Shown here in pieces: positions 1 to 9,843 of a DNA stretch of 64,000 nucleotides (its first letter is position 1; every line of letters begins with the position of its first letter). Under the pieces are notes generated by a model. It ran no database searches. It was not told the DNA's origin and worked only from the letters and a program-made list of their open reading frames with translations. The stretch is from Cristatella mucedo. Its lineage: Eukaryota; Bryozoa; Phylactolaemata; Cristatellidae. A program made the translations under genes and the position numbers. The stretch lies in NCBI GenBank assembly GCA_009760855.2, contig WPIO01000146.1, positions 496,001-560,000 of the forward strand, written 5' to 3'.

Positions 1-1750
1 TGCACTTTCAACAGAGTAGGCTGTGACAGGTAAGATATATTTAATCTTGGTCCAGTCTCTTTCCAGTGATTCGCGATGGACCATAATGGATTGCTGTATT
101 TGCCCGTGCCATTGCTGCCGATTGCCATGCAATGCCCAAGATTGAGCTGTCAGAGCTGTTTAAAAGGGTTGAAAGTATGTGTGCACGCAGTGAGATGTTA
201 CGTGTAATGAAAATTGAAGCTTGGTGCAGCCGACACTCGTTCACTTGCCACGGATTCTGGTATTGGTTCCTTCCATTACTGTCGATTGCCGTGCATGGTT
301 GACAATTAACGTAAAAATAAATGGAAAGTCATACGATTTCACTTTTAGCACAAAGAAATATGAACTTGATCAATCTGCACTTCGTGCAGCCCATTTATTG
401 TCGACTTCCCATGGATTCTAGTGGATTGCTGCATCAAGCCGAGCAGTTGCCGTATATTGCCATGCATTGCCCGAGATTGTACGAGCAAAATTTCTTAAAA
501 TGATGTGTTTGACTTTAACCAGTGTGGTTGTAACAAGCATTACAAATTGGATCATTGCCAAACCGATTTCAGGGTATTTTGCATCCGATTGCTGTAAATT
601 GAGGTATTGGCCCGGACCATTGCAGTCAATGGCAGTGCATTGCTGCCGAATGATCGAGGCAGTTGTAGTAAAATTGTGGGATTACACAACAGGCCAAAAT
701 TAGAGCAACGTGCAATCACTGTTAGAGCCATAAGAGTACGTATTCAGGTCGTTTTTCGGTGGGGTGCTGAACGTGACTTAATCGTCCGGGTAGTTGCAGT
801 CGATTCAGCTGCATTGCTGTGGAATGGCCGAGGCAATTACAGTAAGGTTATGCGAGTGCACAATAACCGAAGAATAGAGCAGCATCTAATCGTAATTAAA
901 GTTTCTAATGTAGGCGATCTTGTAGCTGTGTGGCTGACTGCAGCGAATTTGGTGGATTGAGGTGGATTGTAGTATGGTACTGGGTCTTTGCAGTCGATTG
1001 CAGTTCATTGAATGAGAACACGTGTGCATATTAGAGCGAAATTTCGTTGCTGTGCTTTGAATAGAGTGATGTCTTATATGCACTGTCAATTAGAGCCTCG
1101 CGATAGCGATTTGAGGATGATTTGCAGTGGAACATAGTGGATTGAGGTAGTTATCCACGTCATTTCAGGCGATTGCAGCCCATTGCTATGTACGAGGTTG
1201 CACATTTTTTTTAATTTACGTGGTTGTGAAACCAGCAGGGCGCAATGTATTAGGAACAAAAACACTAGCTTGCGAAATGTATTCCGAATTATCATGCAGT
1301 GGATTCGGTGGATGGAATTTGATTGTGGTATTGGCCCGGGCACTGCATTTGATTGCAGTGCAGCCTGGGAGAACGGCCTTGCCAATGCTAGTGAATTTTT
1401 GTTCTTGCAATGTTCGCAGAATGTTTTGGCATATGCGATCAAAAGAGAGCTTTTTGTTCTGCATTTTTTTCGTTGCATGGTGATATGCAGTGGATTGTGG
1501 TGGATTGAAAGGATTGCAGTATTAGCCTGGGCCACTGCAATATTTCAGCAGACTTCGTGAGAACACGTGAGCGGAATCGAGCTATGTTTTCTGGGTACAT
1601 TGAATGTGTAAAGTAATTTAATATTCCAAGCTTTTTGGAGTTGTTTGCAGCTGATTGTGGTGAGTTTGATGGGAATTAGAATGGATTATGGTGGGTTGTG
1701 GAGTACAGGTGGCCAGTGTCCAGGCTCATTTGCATAAGTGGGCGTGTGCA
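1..1750. repeat. Degenerate ~175-bp tandem repeat (satellite-like)
   Basis: A recurring core, GATTGC followed by AGT/CAT and GCATTGC, returns near 119, 284, 458, 630, 802, 998, 1171, 1350 and 1530, so the spacing is 165-196 bases. A second core (GAGC then AAATTT or similar, and GAGAACACGTG at 1012 and 1558) follows at a fixed distance. About ten diverged units are present, starting before the window. The short open frames here shift between units and look non-coding. Related units recur at 50.9-51.45 kb. The period is seen in the sequence; the satellite reading is inference. Confidence 0.6.
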
Positions 1751-2867
1751 CAGGGGCAGGTAATTTGGTGGAAGCAATAATTTGAATGTGTACTACCATA
1801 TCATTGCAAAATTTGAGCTTGACAATGCTTAGGCATTGTCGTTATTAGCCTAATTAGAGAGAATTGCCGTGGATCGAGATAATGTGTCGAAACCCCTCCT
1901 GCCACAACTCATCCCGTTGCTCAGCTGGAGGACAAAGCCGGCAGTTGTCCAAACTGCAGCAGCCTGACCACAACTGAGCACCAGCCGGTCCCACCACATT
2001 CATCAGCTGTTCGACCATGGAATTGGAGGGCACTACCAGTCTGCCAGCACATACCGAGTGCTGGTGTGCCCTGTTATTTAGAATCGCGTTCCTACACAGA
2101 AATACAAACCACATCCTGGAATGGCCAGGGAATTTCCCTAGCTCATTAACTAGTGGGAGGCACTTCCTTGTTGCCACTGCCTGCTAAATGGGACTGAGAG
2201 GGTTATGCTGGATCTCCTTAAATTGTTTTCTGTGCATTGAAATCGTTAGCGGTAAGTAGCGAAGCTGTATCTTCTGTGCATTGAAATCATTAACGGTAAG
2301 TACTGAAGCTGTATCATGAGTCCTCTTGACCTGAGTCAGACATCGGGCTTGTAGTGATCTGCTGATTCAGGTACTACGGCCCCGGGATCGCTGCCCAACA
2401 ACGGCTGGTTAACGACAGCTCCCCACCCAAAACTGCCTAGGGACAGCAGGCCAGTGACAGCTGCAAAGCGACAGTGGTCCATCTACCGTCAGCCAAGGAC
2501 CACCGCCCAGCGACCGTCAGCCGAACAACTGCTGCCTTCTAACTTTCAATGGCCTGGCATCAGCAGCCAACCTTTACCATATGCTACTTCATGTCTGCTA
2601 TTTCTTGATAGTAGCTAAGTTGGCAAAACATCCATTCATTCCGGTGATTCGGAGGTTGAGAACTTCCATGTATGAGCTCACTGGATATCAGCATGTCGAC
2701 TAAATGTTACTTTTCCCTGAAAGATTATAAATTTTCCGATTTTGTATGGTCAGTCACGCGTTAGCTTCTACTGTGGGATAATAATACATTTGTTGAGAAC
2801 TTTTAAAGAACTTACTATCTCTTTAGCCACTTTGCCTACTCTTTAAAGGTAACCTACGGTAAGGTGA
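1751..2867. other. Unassigned sequence
   Basis: No gene could be recognised. A 107-codon open frame lies on the minus strand at 1854-2177 and is Cys/Pro-rich in its second half; I see no family motif and cannot say whether it is coding. From about 2340 to 2560 the sequence is GC-rich, with the short word CCGTCAGCC repeated. Confidence 0.4.
2228..2315. repeat. 44-bp tandem duplication
   Basis: Two adjacent copies of a 44-base unit beginning TTCTGTGCATTGAAATC, the second starting at 2272, differ at only a few positions. This is a recent-looking local duplication. Confidence 0.8.
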
Positions 2868-3050
2868 GGGTTACATACAGTGTCAACATGGATAATCATA
2901 TGGTTAGTGGTACCATGTGCACTGTATGAACGCTTAAAGCACACAAAGTATCCAGCTAATGCTCTAACGGAACCGGTGCACTTAGGTTCTTTTTAAATGT
3001 CAAAGTAAGGGAATTTCGTGATGTCAGTTGGGAGTGAGTGTCGGCATTAG
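2868..3050 (-). mobile_element. Old L2-A LINE 3' fragment
   Basis: Read on the minus strand, this matches the 3' untranslated part of the L2-A copies elsewhere in the window, such as the one at 37.1 kb: the shared words GTGGTTAGTGG, CACTGT and AAGCACA keep their order and spacing. It is strongly diverged. It ends where the AT-rich viral segment begins, so it marks the left host flank. Confidence 0.55.
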
Positions 3051-3087
3051 GGGCATGTAGCATACAGGCATAATGATAGTGTTATTA

Positions 3088-3167
3088 CCTTTTACGACAT
3101 CGTCAAATTTTTTGCCAACCTCGGTTCCACCTTCGGTTGCCAAAAAATTCCCCGATATCCTAAAAGG
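3088..3167. other. 80-nt imperfect hairpin at left viral edge
   Basis: Arms 3088-3120 and 3135-3167 pair with about 27 of 33 matches. They include CCTTTTA against TAAAAGG at the base and TTTTTTGCCAACC against GGTTGCCAAAAAA near the loop. Position and structure fit a terminal or replication-related element, or a small transposon remnant. No matching copy was found at the right end. Confidence 0.55.
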
Positions 3168-3284
3168 CAAAAACATATCATCACTTAATTCAATCATCTG
3201 GTTACTTTGTTTTGGAAATTTAAATAGACATCAGTAGAAAAAATATATGAAAAAAATTACCAAATCTAACCAAACTAATATTAA

Positions 3285-3870
3285 TTTTTTTTGTTTTTTA
3301 TTAATAACCTCATAATCAGCGGGATTGAATTCAACTCGTTTTACTGAATCATAAACTTTAGCTTGATCTATCTTCAATCTAATGTAAAGTCTTTCTTCAG
3401 AGTTGTAACTATCTTTAGTCACAAAACTACCATCAAGAAAGCCTGCAATAGAAAAGTCAGTTCCAAGTTTCTTAACTACATCAGCGATAGTGTTGAACTT
3501 TAGTTTTTAATTTTTTTGATCGAAGAATATACTTGGTTTGATACCAAAATCAATTCTTGATCAAACTGTAGAACTCTCCTGCGTAACGCCCACATGGTCT
3601 TTATGACTTTGTGGAGTTACTGACGGAGATACATTACATTACATCTTTTAGACAGATCATAACCAAAGAATTTCTACAATGTCTTCAAGAAAAGATCTCA
3701 TCTTATCTTTAATATATACCCACATGTTGAAGTAAGACTTGTAATTTTTAGAAATCTTCTCTTCAATGTGAACTCAAACTGGTTTTCCTTTTGGAATGTT
3801 AATGATAGCATTTTCAAGAACTGTGAATTTCTTATTTGGATTTTCATTTCTATAAGGGGGAAATAATTAG
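3285..3870 (-). pseudogene. Unknown viral gene, split by an L2-B 3' end
   Basis: On the minus strand, a first part (about 3870-3655) reads with one stop through residues such as NPNKKFTVLENAIINIP and NYKSYFNMWVYIKDKM. A second part follows beyond the L2-B piece at 3572-3650. The last part, from 3509 downward, is open for about 75 codons and contains NTIADVVKKLGTDF and SEERLYIRLKIDQAKVYDS. I do not recognise the family. The gene follows the protease on the same strand, and the charged, soluble-looking composition resembles other small virion or early proteins. At least one stop and two frame changes show that it is dead. Treating both parts as one gene rests on the matching strand, composition and position. 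Confidence 0.5.
3572..3650 (+). mobile_element. L2-B LINE 3' end inside viral gene
   Basis: The sequence from AACTCTCCTGCGTAACGCC to GAGATACATTACATTACAT matches the terminal ~75 bases of the long L2-B copy ending near 61,230, and includes its ATTAC-type tail. It is a severely 5'-truncated insertion into the minus-strand viral gene around it. Confidence 0.8.
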
Positions 3871-3876
3871 TTTAAA

Positions 3877-4226
3877 TTAAAATAATAATCCCATCCTTGT
3901 TCGAAAATCAGTTAATTCTATTAGTTTTATGAAGATTAAACAACTTCTTCCGCAATCTTTTTGATTGCATTTTTGTAGTTGAAACATTTAAAAAGATGGT
4001 ATATCACCGGAGTAACTTATTACCTCTTGCACTGGCGGTGCTCCAAAAGAATCAAAGTAAAAACACTTAGACCCTGCTATTTTAAGTGCTACCCGGTGAT
4101 ATATTGCAAGGTCTGACTTCCCGTGTTACAAATAAGACATTCATTCTCTAGCGGTTTTGTCAGTTCATCTCTTGCAAAGACACATCTAAAGTTTTTTATA
4201 TCCAATTCTTTTATAAAATTACTCAT
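3877..4226 (-). pseudogene. Adenain-like maturation protease
   Basis: This is the cysteine protease that cleaves capsid precursors in adenoviruses and Polinton/adintovirus relatives. From the start codon at 4226 the frame reads MSNFIKELDIKNFRCVFARD and then a KPLENEC segment. After a frame change come the His segment (YHRVALKIAG; relatives usually have HW), the Asp segment (KCFYFDSFGAPP) and, after another shift, the Cys segment (QKDCGRSCLIFIK). The catalytic His, Asp and Cys and the upstream Gln are therefore still visible in order, but in at least two frames. About 117 codons remain, shorter than the usual 150-200. The Trp-to-Arg change beside the His adds to the decay. The fold assignment is firm because all motifs keep their order and spacing. 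Confidence 0.78.
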
Positions 4227-4289
4227 TTCTATATCGGTTAAAGCAGATGATTTTACATTTTTTTAGTTTGTCTATCGTGTTTTTTATCT

Positions 4290-4445
4290 CACTAATTATT
4301 TGTTATTCACTTGCTCCTCTTCAAATCCTTCCTTCTTGAGATACAAATCCTTCACCAACACTTCTTCCAATTCTTTTTCCTTGACATAAAGATCCTTCAC
4401 CAACAGCAACTGGAACAGCAACTGGAGTACTTCTTAGTCTAACAA
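4290..4445 (-). pseudogene. Small repetitive viral ORF fragment
   Basis: Upstream of the protease on the same strand, two overlapping frames each show an internal repeat. One is Gly-rich (VAVGEGSLCQG, then SVGEGFVSQEG). The other is charged (LVKDLYVKEKELEEV, then LVKDLYLKKEGFEEE) and ends in a stop. A frameshift probably joins parts of both. Function unknown. Confidence 0.35.
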
Positions 4446-4598
4446 ATTTTGATTTTTTTTGCTACAAATTGTACAAATTCCTTCTACAATTCCTCTTAAT
4501 CCTTTTGTACTATCTACTTCAAAATACTCTACAAGGATTGTATCAGTTGGTCGGTTACGATTTATACAATAAATCTCCATATACAAAAATAATTTTTT

Positions 4599-4605
4599 TA
4601 TATAG
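4599..4605 (+). promoter_or_regulatory. TATATAG start-proximal motif (ATPase)
   Basis: TATATAG, preceded by a T-run, lies one base before the ATPase start codon. The same heptamer precedes three other virion genes at similar distances. Confidence 0.45.
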
Positions 4606-4606
4606 A

Positions 4607-5280
4607 ATGTCTTTAAAAGTTAAACCTTTTGATTTTGGACATGATGTTCTCACTGGACAACAAGAACAATTACCTAAAGTACCTATTAGAGCGTTAGTTT
4701 TTGGACCGAGTGAAAGTGGTAAATCTCAGTTAACATTAAACTGGATGTTTTTAGGAAGGTTAAAGTATGATGCTTGTAATATTATTGCAACAAGTTTAGA
4801 TCAACCAGTATATCGTGGATTTATAAGAACGACAAAAGATAATGATTCTTACGTTTGGATTAATGGACTAGATTAAATGCCGGATGTTGACTCATATAAG
4901 AATTGTAGAAATGTTATTGTGTGAGATAATAATATGTCTGAAGATCAAACATGGATATTAGATTATTTTACTAGAGGAAGATATAAAAGAATGAACGTAT
5001 TCTACCTTGCTCAAGGATTTACAAAAAATACCTAGACGAGAGATTAGGAATATATATATAAACTTTATTATGCCATTAAAAAAACGATAACGATATTGAG
5101 AATATCTGAGAGTCATATGTTGGTTCAATAGACAGAAGGCAATTTAAAGATTGGGTCAATTCTAGTACAAGGAAAAGATTCGGATATTGTGTTATAGACT
5201 TAACCAAAACTGAAGATAAAGGAAGATTTTGGTCCGTTGATGAAGAAGGAAAGCTACTAATAACTATTTTCAATACTTAA
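4607..5280 (+). pseudogene. Packaging ATPase (FtsK/HerA, A32-like)
   Basis: The virion-packaging motor of this virus group. From ATG 4607 the frame is open for 89 codons, with the P-loop GPSESGKSQ at about 4698-4727 preceded by RALVF as in A32-type ATPases. A TAA interrupts it. The same frame then gives NVIV, a TGA where the Walker B acidic residues should be, MSEDQTWILDYFTRGRYK and NVFYLAQGFTK, the sensor strand typical of the family. The C-terminal part, after frame changes, ends in FGYCVIDLTKTEDKGRFW and a stop at 5280. Total length of about 225 codons is normal for the family. The gene is inactive because of several stops and indels. Confidence 0.85.
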
Positions 5281-5290
5281 TAGGAGACAA

Positions 5291-6473
5291 ATGATAAACG
5301 GAAAGTTGTATCAAAGGAAAAACAGACCGTCTGAATGCAGTGTTCAAGAAGCACTTGATTTAGAAAACTTGCTTTAAATTTAGAAAAGTTACGTAAAGCA
5401 AGTATACTGAGCAACAATGAAGAGATGACAAGAATTGAAGCTGAAATTACTGCTAGAGATCAAGTAGAACATAAACTAAATGAACGTGCAATAGAAGAAT
5501 CAAAAATGATTTAGGTAAAGTTGATGTTAATAAACTTATAGTAATGAGACCTAAACTTGCAATTCAAATGGAGAGTAATAAACTAATTGAAAAGGCAATC
5601 AAACCTAAAGCACCTCAAGATGTTTCTAACTTTTCGAAAAAAGCAATTACTGATATTACACCTGGAAAACCTAAAAAAGCAATTAGTGGTGTAAATCAAG
5701 CAAAGACTCGTGCGGGCAATCATGAAATAAGAGAAATTCTTGATCGGGTTCAAAAAACAGTGGCAGAAGGTCTTAATGTTAATCCATCCACTGGAACTCC
5801 AAAGAGAAGAAAAGTAAATATAAGAGAATTTGAAACACCAACTGCTCCTAGCACTCCAAAGAAGAGAGGAAGAAAAAGAAAAACAAATTTATCAATTGTA
5901 AGTGTTACAGAACCAGGTACAAGTTCTATAGAACCTGCTACAGAACCTGGTACAAGTGTTATAGAACCTGCTACAGAACCTGGTACAGAAACTGGCGAAT
6001 CTTCATTTACAACTGCAATAGAAACTACTTTACCCTCAGTTATATTTGAAGGAAACCCACTTGTCATTAGAGAAGAATTAATTGAACTTACTAAAAAATT
6101 AACTATGGGAGGAATGAGACTTGCTATGAAAGAAGATGTAAAAGGAATTACAGAAAATAACCTTGAAGCGACAATTTATAAAATCTTTATGGTCTTGAAT
6201 GGAAAAGATAAAATGACTAAAAAAGAACAAAGTATATTTAATTATATAATACAATTAAAACTTAAATCTGGTGAATGACTAAAAGTTGTTCCAATGTTTG
6301 TTAAGAGTGATAAAGAAGTATTTAATAAGATTGATTTATGGTTGAGAAAGCTTGCTGCTGGAAATAAAGGGGTGGTTAATTCGATTAGTGCTGCAGTAGA
6401 TTATTTAGCTAGGTCTAGAAAAGGACCACAATCTTACATTACAAAAACAAATAATCCATTATTTAATATATAG
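5291..6473 (+). pseudogene. Unknown viral protein with basic linker
   Basis: The gene starts at ATG 5291, eleven bases after the ATPase stop, and runs to TAG 6473 with two frame changes near 5375 and 5515 and one in-frame TGA at 6276. The N-terminal third is a Glu/Arg-rich probable coiled coil (TRIEAEITARDQVEHKLNER). The middle has basic, nuclear-signal-like clusters (PKRRKVN, PKKRGRKRK) and a duplicated 12-residue EPATEPGTS repeat at about 5915-5990. The C-terminal part is helical (ELTKKLTMGGMRLAMKED). Its position between ATPase and minor capsid suggests a structural or DNA-binding core protein. That is inference; I do not recognise the family. Confidence 0.6.
6467..6473 (+). promoter_or_regulatory. 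TATATAG motif (minor capsid 1)
   Basis: TATATAG overlaps the stop codon of the preceding gene and lies two bases before the ATG at 6476. Confidence 0.45.
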
Positions 6474-6475
6474 TA

Positions 6476-7394
6476 ATGAGTGATATTTTAGGTGTTGCGA
6501 AAGACCTACTTAAAAATGTTGAAGTTACTAGAAAAACTGATGAAACAAGTAAAGAATGGTATGTGTTCAACATCATTGGAAATTCTAATCCATTTAACTT
6601 ACATAAGAATACTCCTATTTTATTGAGAAACAAAAACTTCAAAGTTTGTTTTAGGAAGTTTGTTGGAATCGATTCCATAAAAAATATTACTACTTCCAAT
6701 AATACTTTTGTCTATACAAATGCAGGTGGTTCTGAACAAACTGTAACGATAGAACCAGGAATTTATACAGTTGATAGTGATGACTTAAACACTGGTATTG
6801 TTGATAGGATTAACAATTACATTACTCAAACAGGATCCACAACTGATAAGTTTATAGTTGGTGTTGATACTGGTACTGCTCATTCATGGATTAGTATGCC
6901 TGTTGGTTGGAGTTTTATTGCAAGTAAATCCTCTATTTCTAAAGTGCTTGGATTTACTAAACCTGCTTACACAACTGATAACAAGTTTTTAGAATCGTAT
7001 CTAAGTATAACACCCACTATTTATTCTCCCAACAAAAAGTTTCATTCAGAGGAAAGGGTAAGTATTGCTGATGTAAAAATTTGTTTTCGTTGATTGTAAT
7101 CTAGTTGCTCCTGGTACAAGTTTTATAAACGGAAATGAAACTCAAGCTTTAAGGAGTTTTGGATTTGACTTATACCCATGAGGTACAACGGTATACGAAC
7201 CAAATACTACTGAATATCATAACGTTTCTACTGAAACTATTAAATTGATCAAAATTGCTCAATGATTCTAAAAATGTTCTCAAAATTTATCAAATCAAAG
7301 CGATATAACTGTTAAAATTACTGATCAAAATTTAAAAGTGCAAGATTTTGGTGGAGAAAAAAATGCTATTGCTATAGAAATTGTAGAAATCTAA
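6476..7394 (+). pseudogene. Minor capsid (penton-like) protein 1
   Basis: From ATG 6476 the frame is open for 205 codons, with the pattern of adintovirus/Polinton minor capsid proteins: an N-terminal arm, a FKVCFRKFVGIDSI strand, GIYTVDSDDLN before a helix, then ISKVLGFTKP. After a frameshift near 7085 it continues as VDCNLVAPGTSFINGNE and ends with DITVKITDQNLKV and a stop at 7394; two in-frame stops lie between. About 300 codons. The order of strands matches the two genes that follow, so all three look homologous. A single jelly-roll vertex protein is the family expectation and is not proven here. Confidence 0.65.
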
Positions 7395-7395
7395 T

Positions 7396-8363
7396 ATAGG
7401 GCTGACTATAAGATTAACTAGGACGTCTTCTTCGGACTATAAAACGTTAAATCCTCTAATTAGGTAAATAGAAAAATCAGGATATAACGAAGTTGGTTTA
7501 AGAAGAGTAGAGTTTACTTATGTAAATAGAGCTATATCAAATGTTTGTAGAGGTGTAAATGACAGACTTTGGTTTAGGTTTTCTATAAGAGATGCTGGTA
7601 ATGTTCTTTTATTGAAATTGATTTTGGAAAAGAAACAAAAAATGATGTTACAACTGTTTAAAACTTCAGGAACCTATGATAGTAACAAGATTGTTCTTGC
7701 TTTAAGTGCGGCTTTAGCGCTTAAGAAAAAAGATCCTCCTCATTATAGAGATGGTACTTTTGGTACTGGTGCTCCTACACCAGCGCTCTACAATGGAAGA
7801 AATGGAAATGGAATAAGATTTAGTGTTGATACAGATGATAAAATAGTTATGCAGGTGGCTGGTGATATCGTTTTTTTTCTCGGGACTAATTCTTTTACTA
7901 ACAAAAAAGCTGATTTTTATAGTATTGGAGATACACTGGGCTTTTACTCAAACGAACAAGGAAAATTTGATAAAGGTATGGTTAGGAGAACTCCTTACGA
8001 AACAATTGAAAAAGCAATGTATTCCGCTGGAATTTACAAAGCATGGAATAAAATGATTCAGCTTGATAATAGTGGTGTAAAATGGATAAGTGTTGATTCT
8101 GATTTAGTCGACCTAGAACTTAATTAAAAAGAAAAGGGGTTTTAGAGCAATCATCATCTTTATATGTCATTGACACTGATGATATTTCTCCAGGAGAAAA
8201 AGTTGATTTACATATTACAAATGTGGTGTATTTACCGACAAAGGGTGATATAGATTAATTGAGTAATTTTAAAATCACTTTAACAAATCAAAATGGAAAC
8301 AAGATTAATACAATTACAGATGTTGTATCTACAATAGTTAATTATAAAAGTAAAAAAATGTAG
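7396..8363 (+). pseudogene. Minor capsid (penton-like) protein 2
   Basis: The gene begins one base after the stop of the previous one, where an ATA stands in the place of the start codon of its paralogue. It has shifts and a stop near 7470, then a long open stretch from 7612. It shares with the next gene the blocks KSGY..GLRRVEFTY, DDKIVMQV, IGDTLGFYSNEQGKF, AGIYKAWNKM and WISVDSDLVD. After the stop at 8125 it continues in other frames through a PGEKVDLHITNVVYLP block to TAG 8363. About 310 codons. Homology to the third copy is direct; the penton-like role comes from the resemblance to the family. Confidence 0.65.
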
Positions 8364-8366
8364 AAG

Positions 8367-9223
8367 ATGAAGTTTAAACAAACAGAAACCTCTAACACAG
8401 ATTATAAAACTAACTATCCTCCAATAATGCTTGGTCCTAAATCTGGATATGAAAAAGATGGTTTAAGAAGAGTGGAGTTTACTTACACATATAAAAGCAT
8501 TGTAAAAATTGTTGCTCTTGAAAGTAATATGCTTTGGTTTAAAACTAATCGTACCACAGCGAATAAATTTTCTGTTTCAATGCCGGCATTATATTACGAT
8601 AGTGTTAGAATTGTTGCAGCATTAAATAATGCTTTAGGCGGTGTTTTATCCTATTACAACCCTTCTAAAAGAGATTGCACTGGAATTCCTTTTCGTATTG
8701 GAAAAGGTGATAAAATAGTAATGAGGGTAGTAGGTGAGTACGTTGTTTTACTAGGAAGTGATATGTCAGGTGTTATTAATAAAATTGGAGATTCATTGGG
8801 TTTTAAAACAAACGAGCAAGGAACGTTTGCTCCTGATTATTATTATGATGATGGAAGAGAAGAAGACATTAATAACAAAATACACTATTTTGCTGGAACA
8901 TACATAGCATGGAATATAATGAAATCTGATGGTGATAATCACGTGGAGTGGATAAGTGTCGATTCTGATTTAGTTGACCCAGAACTTAATTATGTAAAGA
9001 AAATAAAAGAATTTTTAGAACAATCTTGATCTTTATATATTATTGACACAAGAGATATTGCACCTGGTGAAAAAGTTGATTTACGTATTCCAAATATAAT
9101 GTACTTAGCGACAAAGGGTGATATAGTATCATTGAGAAATTTTAAAATTAGTTTAACGGATCAAATGGAAGAAGACTAAATACAATAACAGATGTTGTAG
9201 CTAGAATAGAAATTTCAAAGTAG
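8367..9223 (+). pseudogene. Minor capsid (penton-like) protein 3
   Basis: The best-kept of the three paralogues. ATG 8367 opens 220 codons containing GLRRVEFTYTYKSIVKI, a YYDSVRIVAALNNALGG helix, GDKIVMRVVGEYVVLLG, IGDSLGFKTNEQGTF and VEWISVDSDLVDPELN. A stop at 9027 follows; then a PGEKVDLRIPNIMYL block and, after a one-base loss, the end at TAG 9223. It aligns along its whole length with the gene before it, so the pair arose by tandem duplication. It lies four bases downstream of that gene, as in a tightly packed viral cluster. Confidence 0.7.
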
Positions 9224-9226
9224 AGA

Positions 9227-9809
9227 ATGGGGAGTTATGCAAGGATCGGTAATGGTAATACAAGAGGAGGAAAGTATTATGGAGCTGGAGTTTAAGATAA
9301 AGTACTCGATGGTATTAGAAAAGTAACACCTGTTTTAACTGGATTAACTAGTCTAGGTATGGACATTGCTACTAAAGGACTTAATATGCATCAGGGAAGG
9401 AAAATGACTGAACTACAACAAAGAAAGAAAAGATTGATCAAGATTACGCTGTTAAACGTAGAGAGATGGATGATAAACTTAAACAAGAAAAAAGAAAGAA
9501 ATAAGTAGAATATGAAATTGAGAAACAAAAAAAGAATATTATGATAGAAAGATGAAATAATATGATCTGGAGATTAAGCGAGCCATGCTTGAAAAACTGA
9601 AATCAAAAACTACAAATAGTTGTAAAGTAAAAATGGAAGAAGATGTAGAAGACTATTCAGAAACTCTTACAGAAAATGATCTAAAAACATATAACAAAGT
9701 TGAGAAAGTAATCAAATCAGTTATACCTACTGGAGAGAGAACAAGACCTGATGGATTTGGTGGAATGATGAGAAAGAAAATTGGAGCTGGTTTATATATT
9801 CAAAAATAA
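9227..9809 (+). pseudogene. Small viral core/membrane-type protein
   Basis: It starts at ATG 9227, four bases after the minor-capsid stop. The N-terminus is Gly-rich (GSYARIGNGNTRGGKYYG), followed by a stop and a moderately hydrophobic segment (VTPVLTGLTSLGMDIA). A Lys/Glu/Arg-rich coiled coil follows in changing frames, and the last part is open from 9585 to 9809, ending RKKIGAGLYIQK. Small proteins with Gly-rich plus hydrophobic parts commonly lie next to capsid genes in adintoviruses (pX-like or cement proteins). That match is only by position and composition. Confidence 0.5.
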
Positions 9810-9829
9810 AGCATTAATTTTTAGTTGTT

Positions 9830-9836
9830 TATATAG
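9830..9836 (+). promoter_or_regulatory. TATATAG motif (major capsid)
   Basis: TATATAG in an AT-rich leader, seven bases before the major capsid ATG at 9844. Confidence 0.45.
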
Positions 9837-9843
9837 TGAAAGA

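Noticed and set aside
607-960. 117-codon plus-strand frame and other frames in 1-1560
   Set aside because: They lie in the degenerate tandem repeat, change frame from unit to unit and show no family motif.
5750-6067. 105-codon minus-strand frame opposite the viral basic protein
   Set aside because: It is the antisense shadow of the EPATEPGTS repeat on the coding strand.
4607-9223. Alternative genetic code in the virus (TGA read as an amino acid)
   Set aside because: TAA and TAG interrupt the same genes and indels are frequent, so decay explains the TGA codons.
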